A DNA stretch of 64,000 nucleotides from Halopiger xanaduensis SH-6 (lineage in GTDB: Archaea; Halobacteriota; Halobacteria; Halobacteriales; Natrialbaceae): assembly GCF_000217715.1 (NCBI RefSeq), contig NC_015666.1, positions 1,066,270 to 1,130,269 on the forward strand. The letters run 5' to 3'. The translations under genes and the position numbers were made by a program. The notes beneath the pieces are model-generated. The model saw nothing but the letters and a program-made list of their open reading frames with translations, ran no database searches and had not been told where the DNA came from. Each line of letters starts with the position of its first letter. Position 1 is the stretch's first letter. Shown piece after piece: positions 1-8,048 of this stretch.

Positions 1-70
1 CGTCGCCACTCTCGGAGGAGTTACCCGCCTGAGTCTCGAGCGCTGTGGGTGCCGGTGTCGTCGTCGCCAT
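1..70 (-). CDS. Possible 5' end of a gene running off the left edge
   Basis: An ATG on the minus strand at position 70 opens a frame that stays open to the window edge and begins MATTTPAPTALETQAGNSSE. The low-complexity, Thr/Ala/Ser-rich start is typical of haloarchaeal N-termini. It lies downstream of, and in the same direction as, the two MgtE-type genes, so it may be co-transcribed with them. Only about 23 codons are visible and no family can be assigned. Confidence 0.35.
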   Translation of the reverse strand, partial: MATTTPAPTALETQAGNSSESGD

Positions 71-118
71 CGAGGCGCGGGACGCGGGACGCGGCGCGCT
101 CGAGGCGGAGTTTCCCGC

Positions 119-721
119 TTAGAGTACGACCCACACCACTGCAAAGAGGATCAAGACGCCGGTGATGTCGCAGACGTTGGTGACGACCGGAATCGTCGTG
201 TCGTCGGGATCGTATCCCAGTTGATAGGAGACGTACACCGAGACGGTGCTGACGATCACGACCCAGACGGCGAGCAGCATGCCGCTGACCATCGTGATCA
301 CCAGCAGCGTACCCAGTCCCAGCGTGCCGCCGAGGAGCGCGCCGATCGCCCACGAAGCGATCCCGAGCAACACGAACACCGTCGCCGCCAGCCCCAGCAC
401 GGCGCCGACGTTCGCCCGGATCCCGGGATTCGCCGGCGAGAACTCGAGGGTCCCCAGGTGTAACTGGGTCGAGAGGCGCGCGCACATGATCGACCCGAGG
501 TTACCCGCGGTGCCGATCATCACCGGCACCAGAACGAGAAGGGAGGGGTTCTCGAGCAGTTCTTCCTCGAAGCTCTCGAGGACGGTCCCCGACACCATTT
601 GCAGCACCGACATGGCGATCAGCAGGGGAACGAGCGTCGTCACGATGTTCCGGACCGCCCAGTCCTCGAGCAGGCCGTCGTCGGGGTCGAGATCCTCGTC
701 GATCCCGCGGTCGCCGCTCAT
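119..721 (-). CDS. MgtE-type divalent cation transporter, membrane domain half (second copy)
   Basis: A 200-residue integral membrane protein that looks like the stand-alone C-terminal membrane domain of the MgtE/SLC41 Mg2+ channel family. It has about five hydrophobic segments and family-like stretches such as TAGNLGSIMCARLSTQLHLG and a conserved acidic DITG near the last helix. The cytoplasmic N and CBS domains of bacterial MgtE are absent. The start at 721 follows the stop of the upstream homologous half by 2 nt, so the two are almost certainly co-translated and probably form a heterodimer equivalent to a full pore. The substrate (Mg2+, Co2+ or other) is inferred from the family only. Confidence 0.8.
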   Translation of the reverse strand: MSGDRGIDEDLDPDDGLLEDWAVRNIVTTLVPLLIAMSVLQMVSGTVLESFEEELLENPSLLVLVPVMIGTAGNLGSIMCARLSTQLHLGTLEFSPANPGIRANVGAVLGLAATVFVLLGIASWAIGALLGGTLGLGTLLVITMVSGMLLAVWVVIVSTVSVYVSYQLGYDPDDTTIPVVTNVCDITGVLILFAVVWVVL

Positions 722-723
722 CG

Positions 724-1296
724 TTACAGGAGCACCCCCGCGACGCTGACGCCGACCAGCAGGAAGACGACGCCGAAGACGTCGCCGACGGTCGTCACGA
801 CCGGCCCGATGACGTTGTCGGGGTCGAGCCCGCGACGGTAGCCCTTGAAGATCACCGTAAGCAGGACGCCGAGCATGGCGAACGCGGAGAGCAACGCGGC
901 GACGAACAGAATGATGACCAGCTCGAGGAGGTTTCCGTTCCGCCCGAGTACGAGCAGGACGACCCAGGCCAGGACCGCGATAAATACGGAGACGATCATG
1001 CCGTTCAGAAACGAGGCGAGGATCGCGTTTCTGAGGGGACCGTTCCACTCGAACTCGGGATCGATGATCCCCTGGTGGAGGCCGCTCGAGAGGCGCGCCC
1101 CGAGCGAGCCGTAGACGCCGCCCCGCGTCGCGAGAAACGCCGGCAGCAACAGCAAGAGACCGGGGACGCTCTCGATTCCGTTTCGCATCGTTTCGGTGCC
1201 GAGCAGCGTCCCCGCGAACAGCCCCGCCACGAGGCTGACGAGGATAACCGGCAACGCCTGTTTGTAGACGTCGACGGTGGAATCGTGGCGCACCAT
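724..1296 (-). CDS. MgtE-type divalent cation transporter, membrane domain half (first copy)
   Basis: A 190-residue membrane protein homologous to its downstream neighbour. It carries the MgtE-like stretch LLPAFLATRGGVYGSLGARL and a terminal GDVFGV motif in place of the partner's CDITGV. It again lacks the gating N/CBS domains, so it represents half of a duplicated pore. The ATG at 1296 sits about 27 bases after a TATA-like element, which fits a leaderless transcript. Gene order and the 2-nt gap to the next half suggest an obligate pair in the cell membrane. An ordinary full-length MgtE is ruled out by length. Confidence 0.82.
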   Translation of the reverse strand: MVRHDSTVDVYKQALPVILVSLVAGLFAGTLLGTETMRNGIESVPGLLLLLPAFLATRGGVYGSLGARLSSGLHQGIIDPEFEWNGPLRNAILASFLNGMIVSVFIAVLAWVVLLVLGRNGNLLELVIILFVAALLSAFAMLGVLLTVIFKGYRRGLDPDNVIGPVVTTVGDVFGVVFLLVGVSVAGVLL

Positions 1297-1322
1297 CTAT
1301 CCGAAGGTGCTCGGCCGAGACA

Positions 1323-1328
1323 TTAAAT
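1323..1328 (-). promoter_or_regulatory. TATA-like box for the MgtE-type pair
   Basis: On the minus strand the sequence reads ATTTAATG, centred about 30 bases upstream of the start codon at 1296. This is the normal haloarchaeal spacing for a leaderless mRNA. Confidence 0.5.
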
Positions 1329-1436
1329 TCTCGTCTTCGCTCGCCCCGTTCCCGTCCGCGGCTTTGGGGTCGCGTAACGACGCCCTCACCCGCCGGCGTC
1401 CACAAGAAATATACCGACTTCCTCGAGTGGTCGGAT

Positions 1437-1679
1437 ATGGTCCTCCACGGCTTTACCTACCTGCCGACGACCTCAGAGGCCCTCTTTCCCGGGACGACCG
1501 TTCGCTACTACTACCGCACCGGCGACTCCCTCGCGACCGTCGTCGAGCGCACCGAGCGCTTCGTGACCTTCATCGGCGACGACTGCGACGGGAAGTTCAC
1601 CCACGACCAGATCGACCGCCTCTTTGAGGGCGGTCGCCTCGAGATCGTCCTCGACGACGAGCGACCGGTTCTCGAGTAA
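1437..1679 (+). CDS. Small conserved haloarchaeal protein, unknown function
   Basis: An 80-residue soluble protein starting MVLHGFTYLPTT and ending in an acidic tail. No catalytic motif, membrane segment or cysteine pair stands out apart from one DDCDGKF stretch. The alternating hydrophobic pattern suggests a small alpha/beta fold. It is divergent from the MgtE pair and convergent with the DUF2391-type gene, so it is probably a single-gene transcript. I do not recognise a family and make no functional claim. Confidence 0.7.
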   Translation: MVLHGFTYLPTTSEALFPGTTVRYYYRTGDSLATVVERTERFVTFIGDDCDGKFTHDQIDRLFEGGRLEIVLDDERPVLE

Positions 1680-1714
1680 TCCTTGACCCTCGGTTCCGAG
1701 GGTCTCGAGACGCG

Positions 1715-2293
1715 CTACGGTTCACTCTCGCCGGGCAGAATGTCGCCCAGCGAGCCGCCGATGGCCATCGCCGTGAAGACGACCGACACCTGACAGAGAT
1801 CGAGCCACGGCTCGTCCCACGCGACGCGTCCCCACAGCGTCATCAGCACGGCGGCCGTCGCGAACGCGATACCCAGCACCCAGACCGGTCGTCGCGGAAC
1901 CACGCCGAAGTAGGGGTTGTGAATCTGGATCTCCCGGAAGTCGGCGACGTAGAGGATCCCGACCACGAGCGCGACCGCCATCGCGAGGTTCGCGACGAAA
2001 AACGCCGGCCGCGTCGCGAGGAACGTCCCGATCTCCATTACGCCGCCCTCGACGAGCATCGGCAGCCCGATGACGACGCTGCCGACGAACGCCTCGGCCT
2101 TGTCCTTGCCCGTAAACCGCGTGATCACGCTGTTCATCGCCCGGTTGTGGGAGAGTCGATTCACGAGTCGCATCGTCCGGCGCACCTCCGTCCGCTCGTC
2201 GGACGTATCGACCGTCTCCTCTAGGGTCTCGAGTTGCTCGTAGAGGTCCTCGATCGTGGCCTCCTCGAGCGACTCGTCTGCTGACAGCGACAT
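1715..2293 (-). CDS. DUF2391-type integral membrane protein
   Basis: 192 residues. The first about 70 residues are soluble and acidic with a predicted coiled coil (LYEQLETLEETVDTS), followed by four to five hydrophobic segments (VGSVVIGLPMLV, FFVANLAMAVALVVGILYV, VLGIAFATAAVLMTL, VVFTAMAIGGSLGDIL). The architecture and the phrase GSVVIGLPMLVEGGVMEIG match what I know of the DUF2391 family in Halobacteria, whose function is unknown. The start codon at 2293 is the first ATG after the upstream stop. No operon partner is visible. Confidence 0.75.
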   Translation of the reverse strand: MSLSADESLEEATIEDLYEQLETLEETVDTSDERTEVRRTMRLVNRLSHNRAMNSVITRFTGKDKAEAFVGSVVIGLPMLVEGGVMEIGTFLATRPAFFVANLAMAVALVVGILYVADFREIQIHNPYFGVVPRRPVWVLGIAFATAAVLMTLWGRVAWDEPWLDLCQVSVVFTAMAIGGSLGDILPGESEP

Positions 2294-2436
2294 ATCTCGT
2301 GTCGGCGCCGGGACGTGATAAGTGCCACCAAGCTCGTCATTCGCGGATCGTTCGCAGGCGTCACGTGCCGACCGCGATCGCGAGGAGGGCCGCTGTGTAT
2401 TCAGTACGGCTTCGACAGCCTATCACCAATTGCGGG

Positions 2437-2448
2437 TTTCAACAGGGC
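2437..2448 (+). repeat. Left copy of a 12-bp direct repeat flanking the iron-binding protein gene
   Basis: TTTCAACAGGGC occurs here and again, same orientation, at 3869-3880, on either side of the substrate-binding protein gene. With flanks included the two copies agree at 14 of 16 positions. The rest of 2294-2535 shows no gene or tRNA. Confidence 0.6.
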
Positions 2449-2535
2449 CAAATTCTCTTTCGTTTGTCCCAACTGCTTCGCACAGAATCCGCCGGTACGG
2501 AGGAGTGCGTCGAGAAAAGAGGGGTGATTCCGGCG

Positions 2536-3768
2536 TTAGATATCTCCGCTGATGATATCCGCGACACGCTGGCGGTCAAACATTTGCTCCTCTTCAGGAA
2601 TCTGTGGATACGGTTCACCGTTCTGGTAGCCGGGCCACTCGCCGAACTGGTCGGGATAGAGCTGTTTCGCGGTCATTTCAAGCTGGAACAGGTTGAGAAT
2701 CGGACCCTGTCGTCGCGCACCCTGGGCGTAGACGTTGCCCTCCTTGACGGCGGTGAGTTCGCTGGCAACCTCGTGGTTTTCGAGGGTCTTCCGAATCTCG
2801 TCAGGGTTGAAATACGCCGTCATCGAACCGAGGATGAGCAACACGTCCGGATCCGCTTCAAGGAGCAGTTCGTAGTCGAACGGCATATTTCGCCCGCTTT
2901 CGCCGTATCCCCCTCCGAAGGCCTCGGACAGCGTGTCGGTGACCCCCATCGGGCGCGTGTGTGCGGCATAGTAGCCCGGATGGTTCATCTTGTAGCCCCA
3001 TCCCTTGTGATCTTCCGACGACGAGAACAACACCAGCGCCGCGGTCGGTCGCCCGCTCTCCGGCGGGCGTTTCTCCGCGATAGTCTGAACCATCGAGTCG
3101 TGGACGGACGCGAGAGCCTCGTACCGTTCGTCTTCTCCGAGCAACTGTGCGACCCTGCCGAAGATTTCCCATAACGTGTAGTACTCGTACTGGTCTTTCC
3201 AGCCCTCTGGCGGCGTCCGATTGGTGCCACTGAGCGCGTTTCCGAACCACGGCGCGACCTTCTCCGCGATCTCTTGCACGTCGTTGTTGTCCCATCCATC
3301 GGCGGTCGCAACTTTCGCCGGGTCAGCGATGTGGACATCGCTGTCGAGTTCGTACAGTTTCTCCTTCTTCGGTGGCCACGAGTTGTACAACCCCTCCCAG
3401 TCGATAGAAATCCCGTCGAAGTGGCGTGTTAACTTCCGGTACAACCCTTGGTGGTATTCTGGCGCGAACATCGCGTTCATATCGTCGCTTCGACCGAGCG
3501 CCAGCACCATGTCGGCGTGGTGGCCTAGCATCGTGAAGATATCTTCGGGTTCCGAGTCGAGCGTGACCTTGCCTGCTGGCGCGAGCGTCGCCGAGTACGA
3601 ACTGTCCTTGGTAGTCGTCTCCTCCTCCGTAGTCGTCTCGGTAGTAGTGTTCTCCGACCCGGAGTCGCTGGCACAGCCGGCAAACAGTCCGCCGCCCATA
3701 ACTGCGCCGCCGTGTTTTATGTAGCCTCTGCGCGTCGGTGCCGTGTGGTTACTGGAATTGTCTGCCAT
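2536..3768 (-). CDS. Iron-siderophore ABC transporter substrate-binding lipoprotein
   Basis: 410 residues. The N-terminus carries a Tat motif (TRRGYIK) and a lipobox (LFAGC, about residues 28-32) followed by a Thr/Glu-rich linker, so the protein is exported folded and anchored on the cell surface. The remainder resembles the FepB/BtuF class III binding proteins: an early beta-strand with SEPEDIFTMLGHHADMVLAL, a middle VALVLF-like strand and a late LLEADPDVLLIL strand. No permease or ATPase gene is adjacent, so it is an orphan component. A perfect repressor-type inverted repeat lies 5 bases before the start. G+C and codon use are visibly lower than in neighbouring genes and a 12-bp direct repeat flanks it, suggesting acquisition. 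The exact ligand is unknown. Confidence 0.85.
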   Translation of the reverse strand: MADNSSNHTAPTRRGYIKHGGAVMGGGLFAGCASDSGSENTTTETTTEEETTTKDSSYSATLAPAGKVTLDSEPEDIFTMLGHHADMVLALGRSDDMNAMFAPEYHQGLYRKLTRHFDGISIDWEGLYNSWPPKKEKLYELDSDVHIADPAKVATADGWDNNDVQEIAEKVAPWFGNALSGTNRTPPEGWKDQYEYYTLWEIFGRVAQLLGEDERYEALASVHDSMVQTIAEKRPPESGRPTAALVLFSSSEDHKGWGYKMNHPGYYAAHTRPMGVTDTLSEAFGGGYGESGRNMPFDYELLLEADPDVLLILGSMTAYFNPDEIRKTLENHEVASELTAVKEGNVYAQGARRQGPILNLFQLEMTAKQLYPDQFGEWPGYQNGEPYPQIPEEEQMFDRQRVADIISGDI

Positions 3769-3772
3769 GTAG

Positions 3773-3788
3773 TTTAGGCCAGCCTAAA
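3773..3788. promoter_or_regulatory. DtxR/SirR-type metal-repressor operator
   Basis: TTTAGGCCAGCCTAAA is a perfect 7-bp inverted repeat with a 2-bp centre, placed between the start codon at 3768 and an A/T-rich TATA-like stretch at about 3800-3812. It matches the TTAGG..CCTAA core known for DtxR/IdeR-family iron and manganese repressors, which haloarchaea encode. Binding would block a leaderless transcript of the iron-binding protein when metal is plentiful. Confidence 0.75.
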
Positions 3789-3868
3789 TAATGTTAGTCT
3801 TTTCGATATTTTTGCCCTCCACACACGATCGCTCCATCATGAATATCCGAGCTATCGCTATTTGAGGA

Positions 3869-3880
3869 TTTCAACAGGGC
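3869..3880 (+). repeat. Right copy of the 12-bp direct repeat flanking the iron-binding protein gene
   Basis: TTTCAACAGGGC, identical to 2437-2448 and about 1.43 kb from it. The stretch 3789-4075 otherwise holds the promoter of the binding-protein gene and no gene I can support. Confidence 0.6.
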
Positions 3881-4075
3881 TGAGTGAGCGGAATCCGACG
3901 TAGACTAAACACACCGAGACGGCGAACGTTCCTCATGCCACCCGCGTCATCGGTGCCTCGAGACCGGTCACGGTATCGACTTATCGACTCGAGATACCGT
4001 CCGGAACTGTTGCTTGGTATCTCTGGCCATCGAATCCTCAGCCTCTCCTCTCCCTCTCGAGGTGTCCGCTCCCGT

Positions 4076-4438
4076 TTAGTCGCGCCGGTCGTCTCGGTTC
4101 CGCCCGTCGTCCGTCTGGTCGTCGGCGTCGGACTCGGCGCCGGATTCGGACGACAGTCGGTCGTCGCCGCGAGACGGCAGCGGCGAGTCGTTGGCCCGCG
4201 AGGGGTGGATGTTGAACTTGTTGCCGCGGTAGGGGTCCTCCTCGGGGTCGTAGTCGAGTTCGCTGCGCTCGAACAGGTAGATGAAGAAGCCGAACAGCGG
4301 GATCAGAAAGGTGATCGCCGTCCACTTCGCCCGCGGCTCGAGGCCGACCCGCCCGGCGTCGTAGTAGGCGACGGCCGTGAGCCCGAGGTGCCAGGCGAGC
4401 GGAATCCCCACGATAACCGCCAGGAGGTGCCAGCTCAT
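4076..4438 (-). CDS. Small two-TM membrane protein with acidic tail
   Basis: 120 residues from the chosen start MSWHLLAVIVGIPLAW. Two hydrophobic helices (about residues 3-25 and 40-58, the latter FLIPLFGFFIYLFERSEL) resemble the N-terminal anchor seen in PLDc_N-type small proteins. They are followed by a soluble, strongly acidic and polar tail of about 55 residues. An upstream in-frame ATG at 4477 would add 13 residues without hydrophobic character and is less likely. It is downstream of the thiolase gene in the same direction. Function unknown. Confidence 0.7.
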   Translation of the reverse strand: MSWHLLAVIVGIPLAWHLGLTAVAYYDAGRVGLEPRAKWTAITFLIPLFGFFIYLFERSELDYDPEEDPYRGNKFNIHPSRANDSPLPSRGDDRLSSESGAESDADDQTDDGRNRDDRRD

Positions 4439-4519
4439 ACCGGTCGTACGGCTCGAGGGTACTAAACGGGCGGCCAAATGCGGGGACTATACTGGAGCGC
4501 GGTTCAGGTATGCGGCGGC

Positions 4520-5656
4520 TCAGTTCACCTCGAACTCGATCGCCGCACCCTGTCCGAAGCCGACGCAGAGCGTCGCCAGCCCGAGCCCGCCGCCGCGCCG
4601 GCGAAGTTCGTTGATCAGCGTCACCGGCAGCCGCGCGCCCGAGGCGCCCAGCGGGTGCCCGATCGCGATCGCGCCGCCGTTGACGTTGAATATCTCGGGG
4701 TCGACGCCGAGTTCGTCGCGGCAGTAGAGCGTCTGGCTGGCGAAGGCCTCGTTGAGTTCCACCTGATCGTAGTCGTCGACCTCGCGCCCGTTGCGCTCGA
4801 GGAGGCCCCGCGTGGCGGGCACCGGGCCGATTCCCATGACGGTCGGGTCGACGCCGGCGACGTTGTTCGCGCCGACTTCTGCGAGGATCTCGAGGTCGTG
4901 GTCCTCGGCGAAGGCCTCGCTGGTGACCAACAGCGCGGCGGCGCCGTCGGAGATCTGGGAGGCGTTGCCGGGCGTGACGGTGCCGTCGGATTTGAAGACG
5001 GTCGGCAGTTCGGCGAGCTTTTCTTTGGTCGTCCCGGGTCGCAGTCCCTCGTCCTCTTCGACGGTGCCGTCCTCGGTTTCGATCGGGACGATTTCCTCGG
5101 CGAACCGCCCGTCTTCGGTGGCTTCGACGGCCCGCTGCTGGCTCCGTGCGGCGTACTCGTCTTGCTGTTCGCGGCTGATGTCGTGCTCCTCGGCGACTTT
5201 CTCGGCGGTCATCCCCATCTGGAGTTCGCCGACGTTGTAGAGGTCGGCCATCCGCGGGTGGATCGACCCCATGTTCTCTCCCATCTGGACGCGGCTCATG
5301 CTCTCGACGCCGCCCGCGAGGACCGCGTCGCGGTTGCCGGCCGCGATCGCGTCCGCCGCCGACATCACCGCCTGCATCGAGGAGGCGCACCAGCGGTTGA
5401 TCGTCGTCGCCGGCACCGCCTCGCCAAGTTCGGAGAGCAGGGCGATGACGCGGGCGACGTTGTTCCCCTGCTCGCCGCGCTGCTGGGCGCAGCCCCACAT
5501 CAGATCGTCGATCTCCTCGCCCGAGAGGCCGGTTTCGGCGAGGATTTCGTCGATCAGCGGGACCGAGAGGTCTTCGCTCCGCACGTCGGCGAACACGCCG
5601 TCCTCTTTCCCCTGTGGCGTTCGGACCGCGGCCGCGACGACTGGCGTCTGTGACAT
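4520..5656 (-). CDS. Acetyl-CoA C-acyltransferase (thiolase)
   Basis: 378 residues, the usual length for class II thiolases. The nucleophile lies in NRWCASSMQA (Cys about residue 87), the catalytic His in GHPLGASGAR (about 335) and the second Cys in CVGFGQG (about 365). Family members condense or cleave acetyl-CoA with acyl-CoA, in beta-oxidation or in acetoacetyl-CoA formation for mevalonate. No SCP-X/OB partner gene is adjacent, unlike many archaeal biosynthetic thiolases, so a beta-oxidation-like role is possible but unproven. A TATA-like box lies about 27 bases upstream. Confidence 0.92.
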   Translation of the reverse strand: MSQTPVVAAAVRTPQGKEDGVFADVRSEDLSVPLIDEILAETGLSGEEIDDLMWGCAQQRGEQGNNVARVIALLSELGEAVPATTINRWCASSMQAVMSAADAIAAGNRDAVLAGGVESMSRVQMGENMGSIHPRMADLYNVGELQMGMTAEKVAEEHDISREQQDEYAARSQQRAVEATEDGRFAEEIVPIETEDGTVEEDEGLRPGTTKEKLAELPTVFKSDGTVTPGNASQISDGAAALLVTSEAFAEDHDLEILAEVGANNVAGVDPTVMGIGPVPATRGLLERNGREVDDYDQVELNEAFASQTLYCRDELGVDPEIFNVNGGAIAIGHPLGASGARLPVTLINELRRRGGGLGLATLCVGFGQGAAIEFEVN

Positions 5657-5681
5657 ATACTACCGCACGGCACTCACGAAC

Positions 5682-5688
5682 TTAAATT
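5682..5688 (-). promoter_or_regulatory. TATA-like box for the thiolase gene
   Basis: Minus-strand AATTTAAG is centred about 28 bases before the ATG at 5656, consistent with a leaderless transcript. Confidence 0.5.
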
Positions 5689-5786
5689 CGGCAGAACTCC
5701 GGAGGATTCGCGCGGAGTTTATCCGTCCCCCGACGCGCGGCCGCTCGAGAACAACCCTTATCTCGCGCGTGTCGGAATAAGCGGGC

Positions 5787-6491
5787 ATGGACGAGGACGG
5801 ACTGAACGTACCCGATTCCGATGCCGATACCGATCCCGCGAGCCATTCTCCCGCCGATTCCGGCTCGAACGCCGACGCCGATTCGGATGCCGATGCGGCG
5901 TCTACAGAGGCCGACGGGACCGACGGGGCCGACGAATCGTCGATGCCCGGCGTCCCCGACCCCGAACCCGAGGAGTCCGACGTCCCCGAGGACGTCCGGA
6001 AGTACGCCCGCTTCAAGAAGATGGACGGCGCGCAGTACGACCGGGTCAACGAGTTCCTCCGCGATCGCACCTACATCACGGCCCGCGAGTGGGCCATCGC
6101 CCGGCTCTGTTCGGACTTCCGGACCGAGACCGGCGTCGAGATGACCAAGATCGGCGAGAACCTGCCCGAACTGGTCCCCTTCATGACCGACACCTACACG
6201 CCGCAGGCGGTCAATCAGGCTCGTTCTTCCTTCGAGGATAAGGTCCGCACCGCCGGCGCGACCTTCCTCTACGGCGCGATGTGTGACTTCTTCACCGCCG
6301 AGGAACTCGACGACGTGATGTACGAGGCCACCGAGGTCGCCAAGTTCCTCCTCGAGGTCGAGGGCGTCGACCTCTCCGTCGAGGAGGAACTCGAGGCCGA
6401 AGAGCGCATCTCGAGCGTGATGCGGGAGGTTCGCGAGGCCAGCGAGGAGTTGCGCGAGCGGGACGCGGACGCCGACGCCGACGAGGAGTGA
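5787..6491 (+). CDS. DUF5806-type haloarchaeal protein
   Basis: 234 residues. The first about 65 residues are a disordered Asp/Ala/Ser stretch. The folded part begins at VPEDVRKYARFKKMDGAQYDR and is largely helical, with FLRDRTYITAREWAIARLCSDFRTETG and a C-terminal Glu-rich helix. This pattern matches the Halobacteria-specific DUF5806 family as I remember it; its role is not known. The gene is divergent from the thiolase and monocistronic. No metal or nucleotide motif can be seen. Confidence 0.75.
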   Translation: MDEDGLNVPDSDADTDPASHSPADSGSNADADSDADAASTEADGTDGADESSMPGVPDPEPEESDVPEDVRKYARFKKMDGAQYDRVNEFLRDRTYITAREWAIARLCSDFRTETGVEMTKIGENLPELVPFMTDTYTPQAVNQARSSFEDKVRTAGATFLYGAMCDFFTAEELDDVMYEATEVAKFLLEVEGVDLSVEEELEAEERISSVMREVREASEELRERDADADADEE

Positions 6492-6538
6492 TCGACGGCG
6501 GCGGCGAGCGGTGCTGCACCGGCGCTACCCCGCTCGCG

Positions 6539-7114
6539 TCAGTCGTCGCCTTCGGCTTCCGTCCCCGTCCGGGCCTGAACGTCCGAGTCCTCGAGAAATA
6601 GCAACGGGTCGTCGTGCGAGAAGGTGACCCGCTGATCGGCGTCCGCGGGGCCGTCGCTCGACCGCACGTGAACCAGCAGTTCGCCGTCGGCGAGCGCGGT
6701 TTCGAAGACGGCGTGCGTCTGCGCCTCGGTGAGCCGGTAGGTCAGCGGCAGACAGACCGCGATTCCGCGACTCGTATCGCGCTCGACCGCCAGCGCGAAC
6801 CGGCGCTCGTCGCCCTCCGAGGGCCGGTAGTACACTTCGGCCTCGTCGACGGCGACGTCGTCGCGCTCGACGAGCGCCTCGAGCAGGCCGTACTCCGTCT
6901 CCGAGACGATCGCCTCGAGGCCGCCTCGCTCGTCGGTCTCCGACGGGGCGGCGTCGACCGCGGCGGGTTCGAGGACGACGGTGTCCCAGCCGTCGTCGCC
7001 GTACTCCTCGGCGATCGCCGCCGCGTCCTCGCGGAGTTCGTCCCAGCGGGGGTCGTCTGTGGGGGCGTCGTCAGTTGTGCCGCTGGTCGTGTCGGCCTCA
7101 GTATCGTCGGTCAT
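6539..7114 (-). CDS. Conserved haloarchaeal acidic protein, unknown function
   Basis: 191 residues: an acidic Thr/Asp-rich leader, then DPRWDELREDAAAIAEEYGDDGWDTVVLEP, which looks like a helix followed by a beta-strand, and a compact alpha/beta region ending in an acidic tail. One Cys and no membrane segment. The protein looks cytosolic. It lies upstream of, and co-directional with, nothing closely spaced: the lipoate ligase-like gene on the same strand is 133 bases away. I do not recognise the family with confidence. Confidence 0.7.
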   Translation of the reverse strand: MTDDTEADTTSGTTDDAPTDDPRWDELREDAAAIAEEYGDDGWDTVVLEPAAVDAAPSETDERGGLEAIVSETEYGLLEALVERDDVAVDEAEVYYRPSEGDERRFALAVERDTSRGIAVCLPLTYRLTEAQTHAVFETALADGELLVHVRSSDGPADADQRVTFSHDDPLLFLEDSDVQARTGTEAEGDD

Positions 7115-7247
7115 CGGACCGCCTCCTGGTCAGCGGGTAGCCGCACCATGCTCGAGTCCGACGCCGTCGAGCGGCAAAATAGTACCTCCGCGTTGCACGC
7201 GCGGTTTCGGCTATTCTCCAGAAACGATCAGCGACCTCTCCGAACCG

Positions 7248-7985
7248 CTACCGCTCGCTCCCGTCTTCGTCTCCGCCACCGTCCTCGAGCGCCGAAATCG
7301 GTTCGATCGTCGGCTCCGCGTCTCCGACGAGCGCCGCCTCGAGCGCCGTCCGAACGCGGTCCGAATCCGCCGGCCCGCCGGCCGACGCGATCGTGCCCAC
7401 GGTTTCGGGATCGAGCGGCACCGAGAGCGCGTCGTAGACTGCCTCGAGGACGTCGGCGAGTTCCTCGCGAGCGTCGACGAGGACGATGCCGGCGCCGACC
7501 GCGGCGTCCTGCCGAACGCGCTGGGCGATGCCGACGATTTTTCGACGCTCGCCCGCCGGTCCCTCGACCGACAGCGAGTGCGTCCCGGGGCAGAACGAAT
7601 CGTCGGGTTCGCCGCGCTCGGTCGCGACGCCCAGGTCTGCGAGCGCTCGTTTGACGTCGTCGGTCAGTCGCTCGTAGCGGGCAGTCGTCCCGCGTCGGAA
7701 GTCCGCAACCGGTTCGGCCCGAGCGAAGGCGAGCGTCGCGTCGCCGTCGTAGGCGACCGCCCGGCCGCCGACGTCGCGCTCGACCGGCGGAAACCCCGCG
7801 GCGCGGGCGGCCTCGCTAGCGCGGTCGTACCCCTCGAGTCGCGCGTCGCGACGACCGAACGCGACCTGCCGGTGCGGACACCAGACTCGCACCGCGGGCT
7901 CGCCGGCAGCGGCGACCTCGAGCAGTCGCTCGCTCGCCGCGCGGTCGGCCTCGATAGTCGCCGCGCGGCCGCGGAACACGCGCAT
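7248..7985 (-). CDS. Lipoate-protein ligase A family protein
   Basis: 245 residues with the BPL/LplA/LipB fold. The motif RDVGGRAVAYDGDATLAF corresponds to the substrate-binding RRxxGGGxVxHD region, and RKIVGIAQRVRQDA carries the conserved Lys that contacts lipoyl-AMP. FCPGTHSLSV fits the middle motif. Family members attach lipoate or octanoate to E2/GcvH proteins; some archaeal ones are single-domain and require a separate partner subunit. No lipoylated-enzyme gene is nearby, so the in vivo target is inferred only. Confidence 0.82.
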   Translation of the reverse strand: MRVFRGRAATIEADRAASERLLEVAAAGEPAVRVWCPHRQVAFGRRDARLEGYDRASEAARAAGFPPVERDVGGRAVAYDGDATLAFARAEPVADFRRGTTARYERLTDDVKRALADLGVATERGEPDDSFCPGTHSLSVEGPAGERRKIVGIAQRVRQDAAVGAGIVLVDAREELADVLEAVYDALSVPLDPETVGTIASAGGPADSDRVRTALEAALVGDAEPTIEPISALEDGGGDEDGSER

Positions 7986-8048
7986 AGCGGGGGTTCACGG
8001 CGACGGGCCTAAACGGTCCCGCTGCCCAGTAGGACTCGAGGCGAACCG

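Noticed and set aside
2437-3880. TTTCAACAGGGC as part of a CRISPR array
   Set aside because: Only two copies 1.4 kb apart, no regular spacers and no Cas genes nearby; a 12-mer is too short for a haloarchaeal CRISPR repeat.
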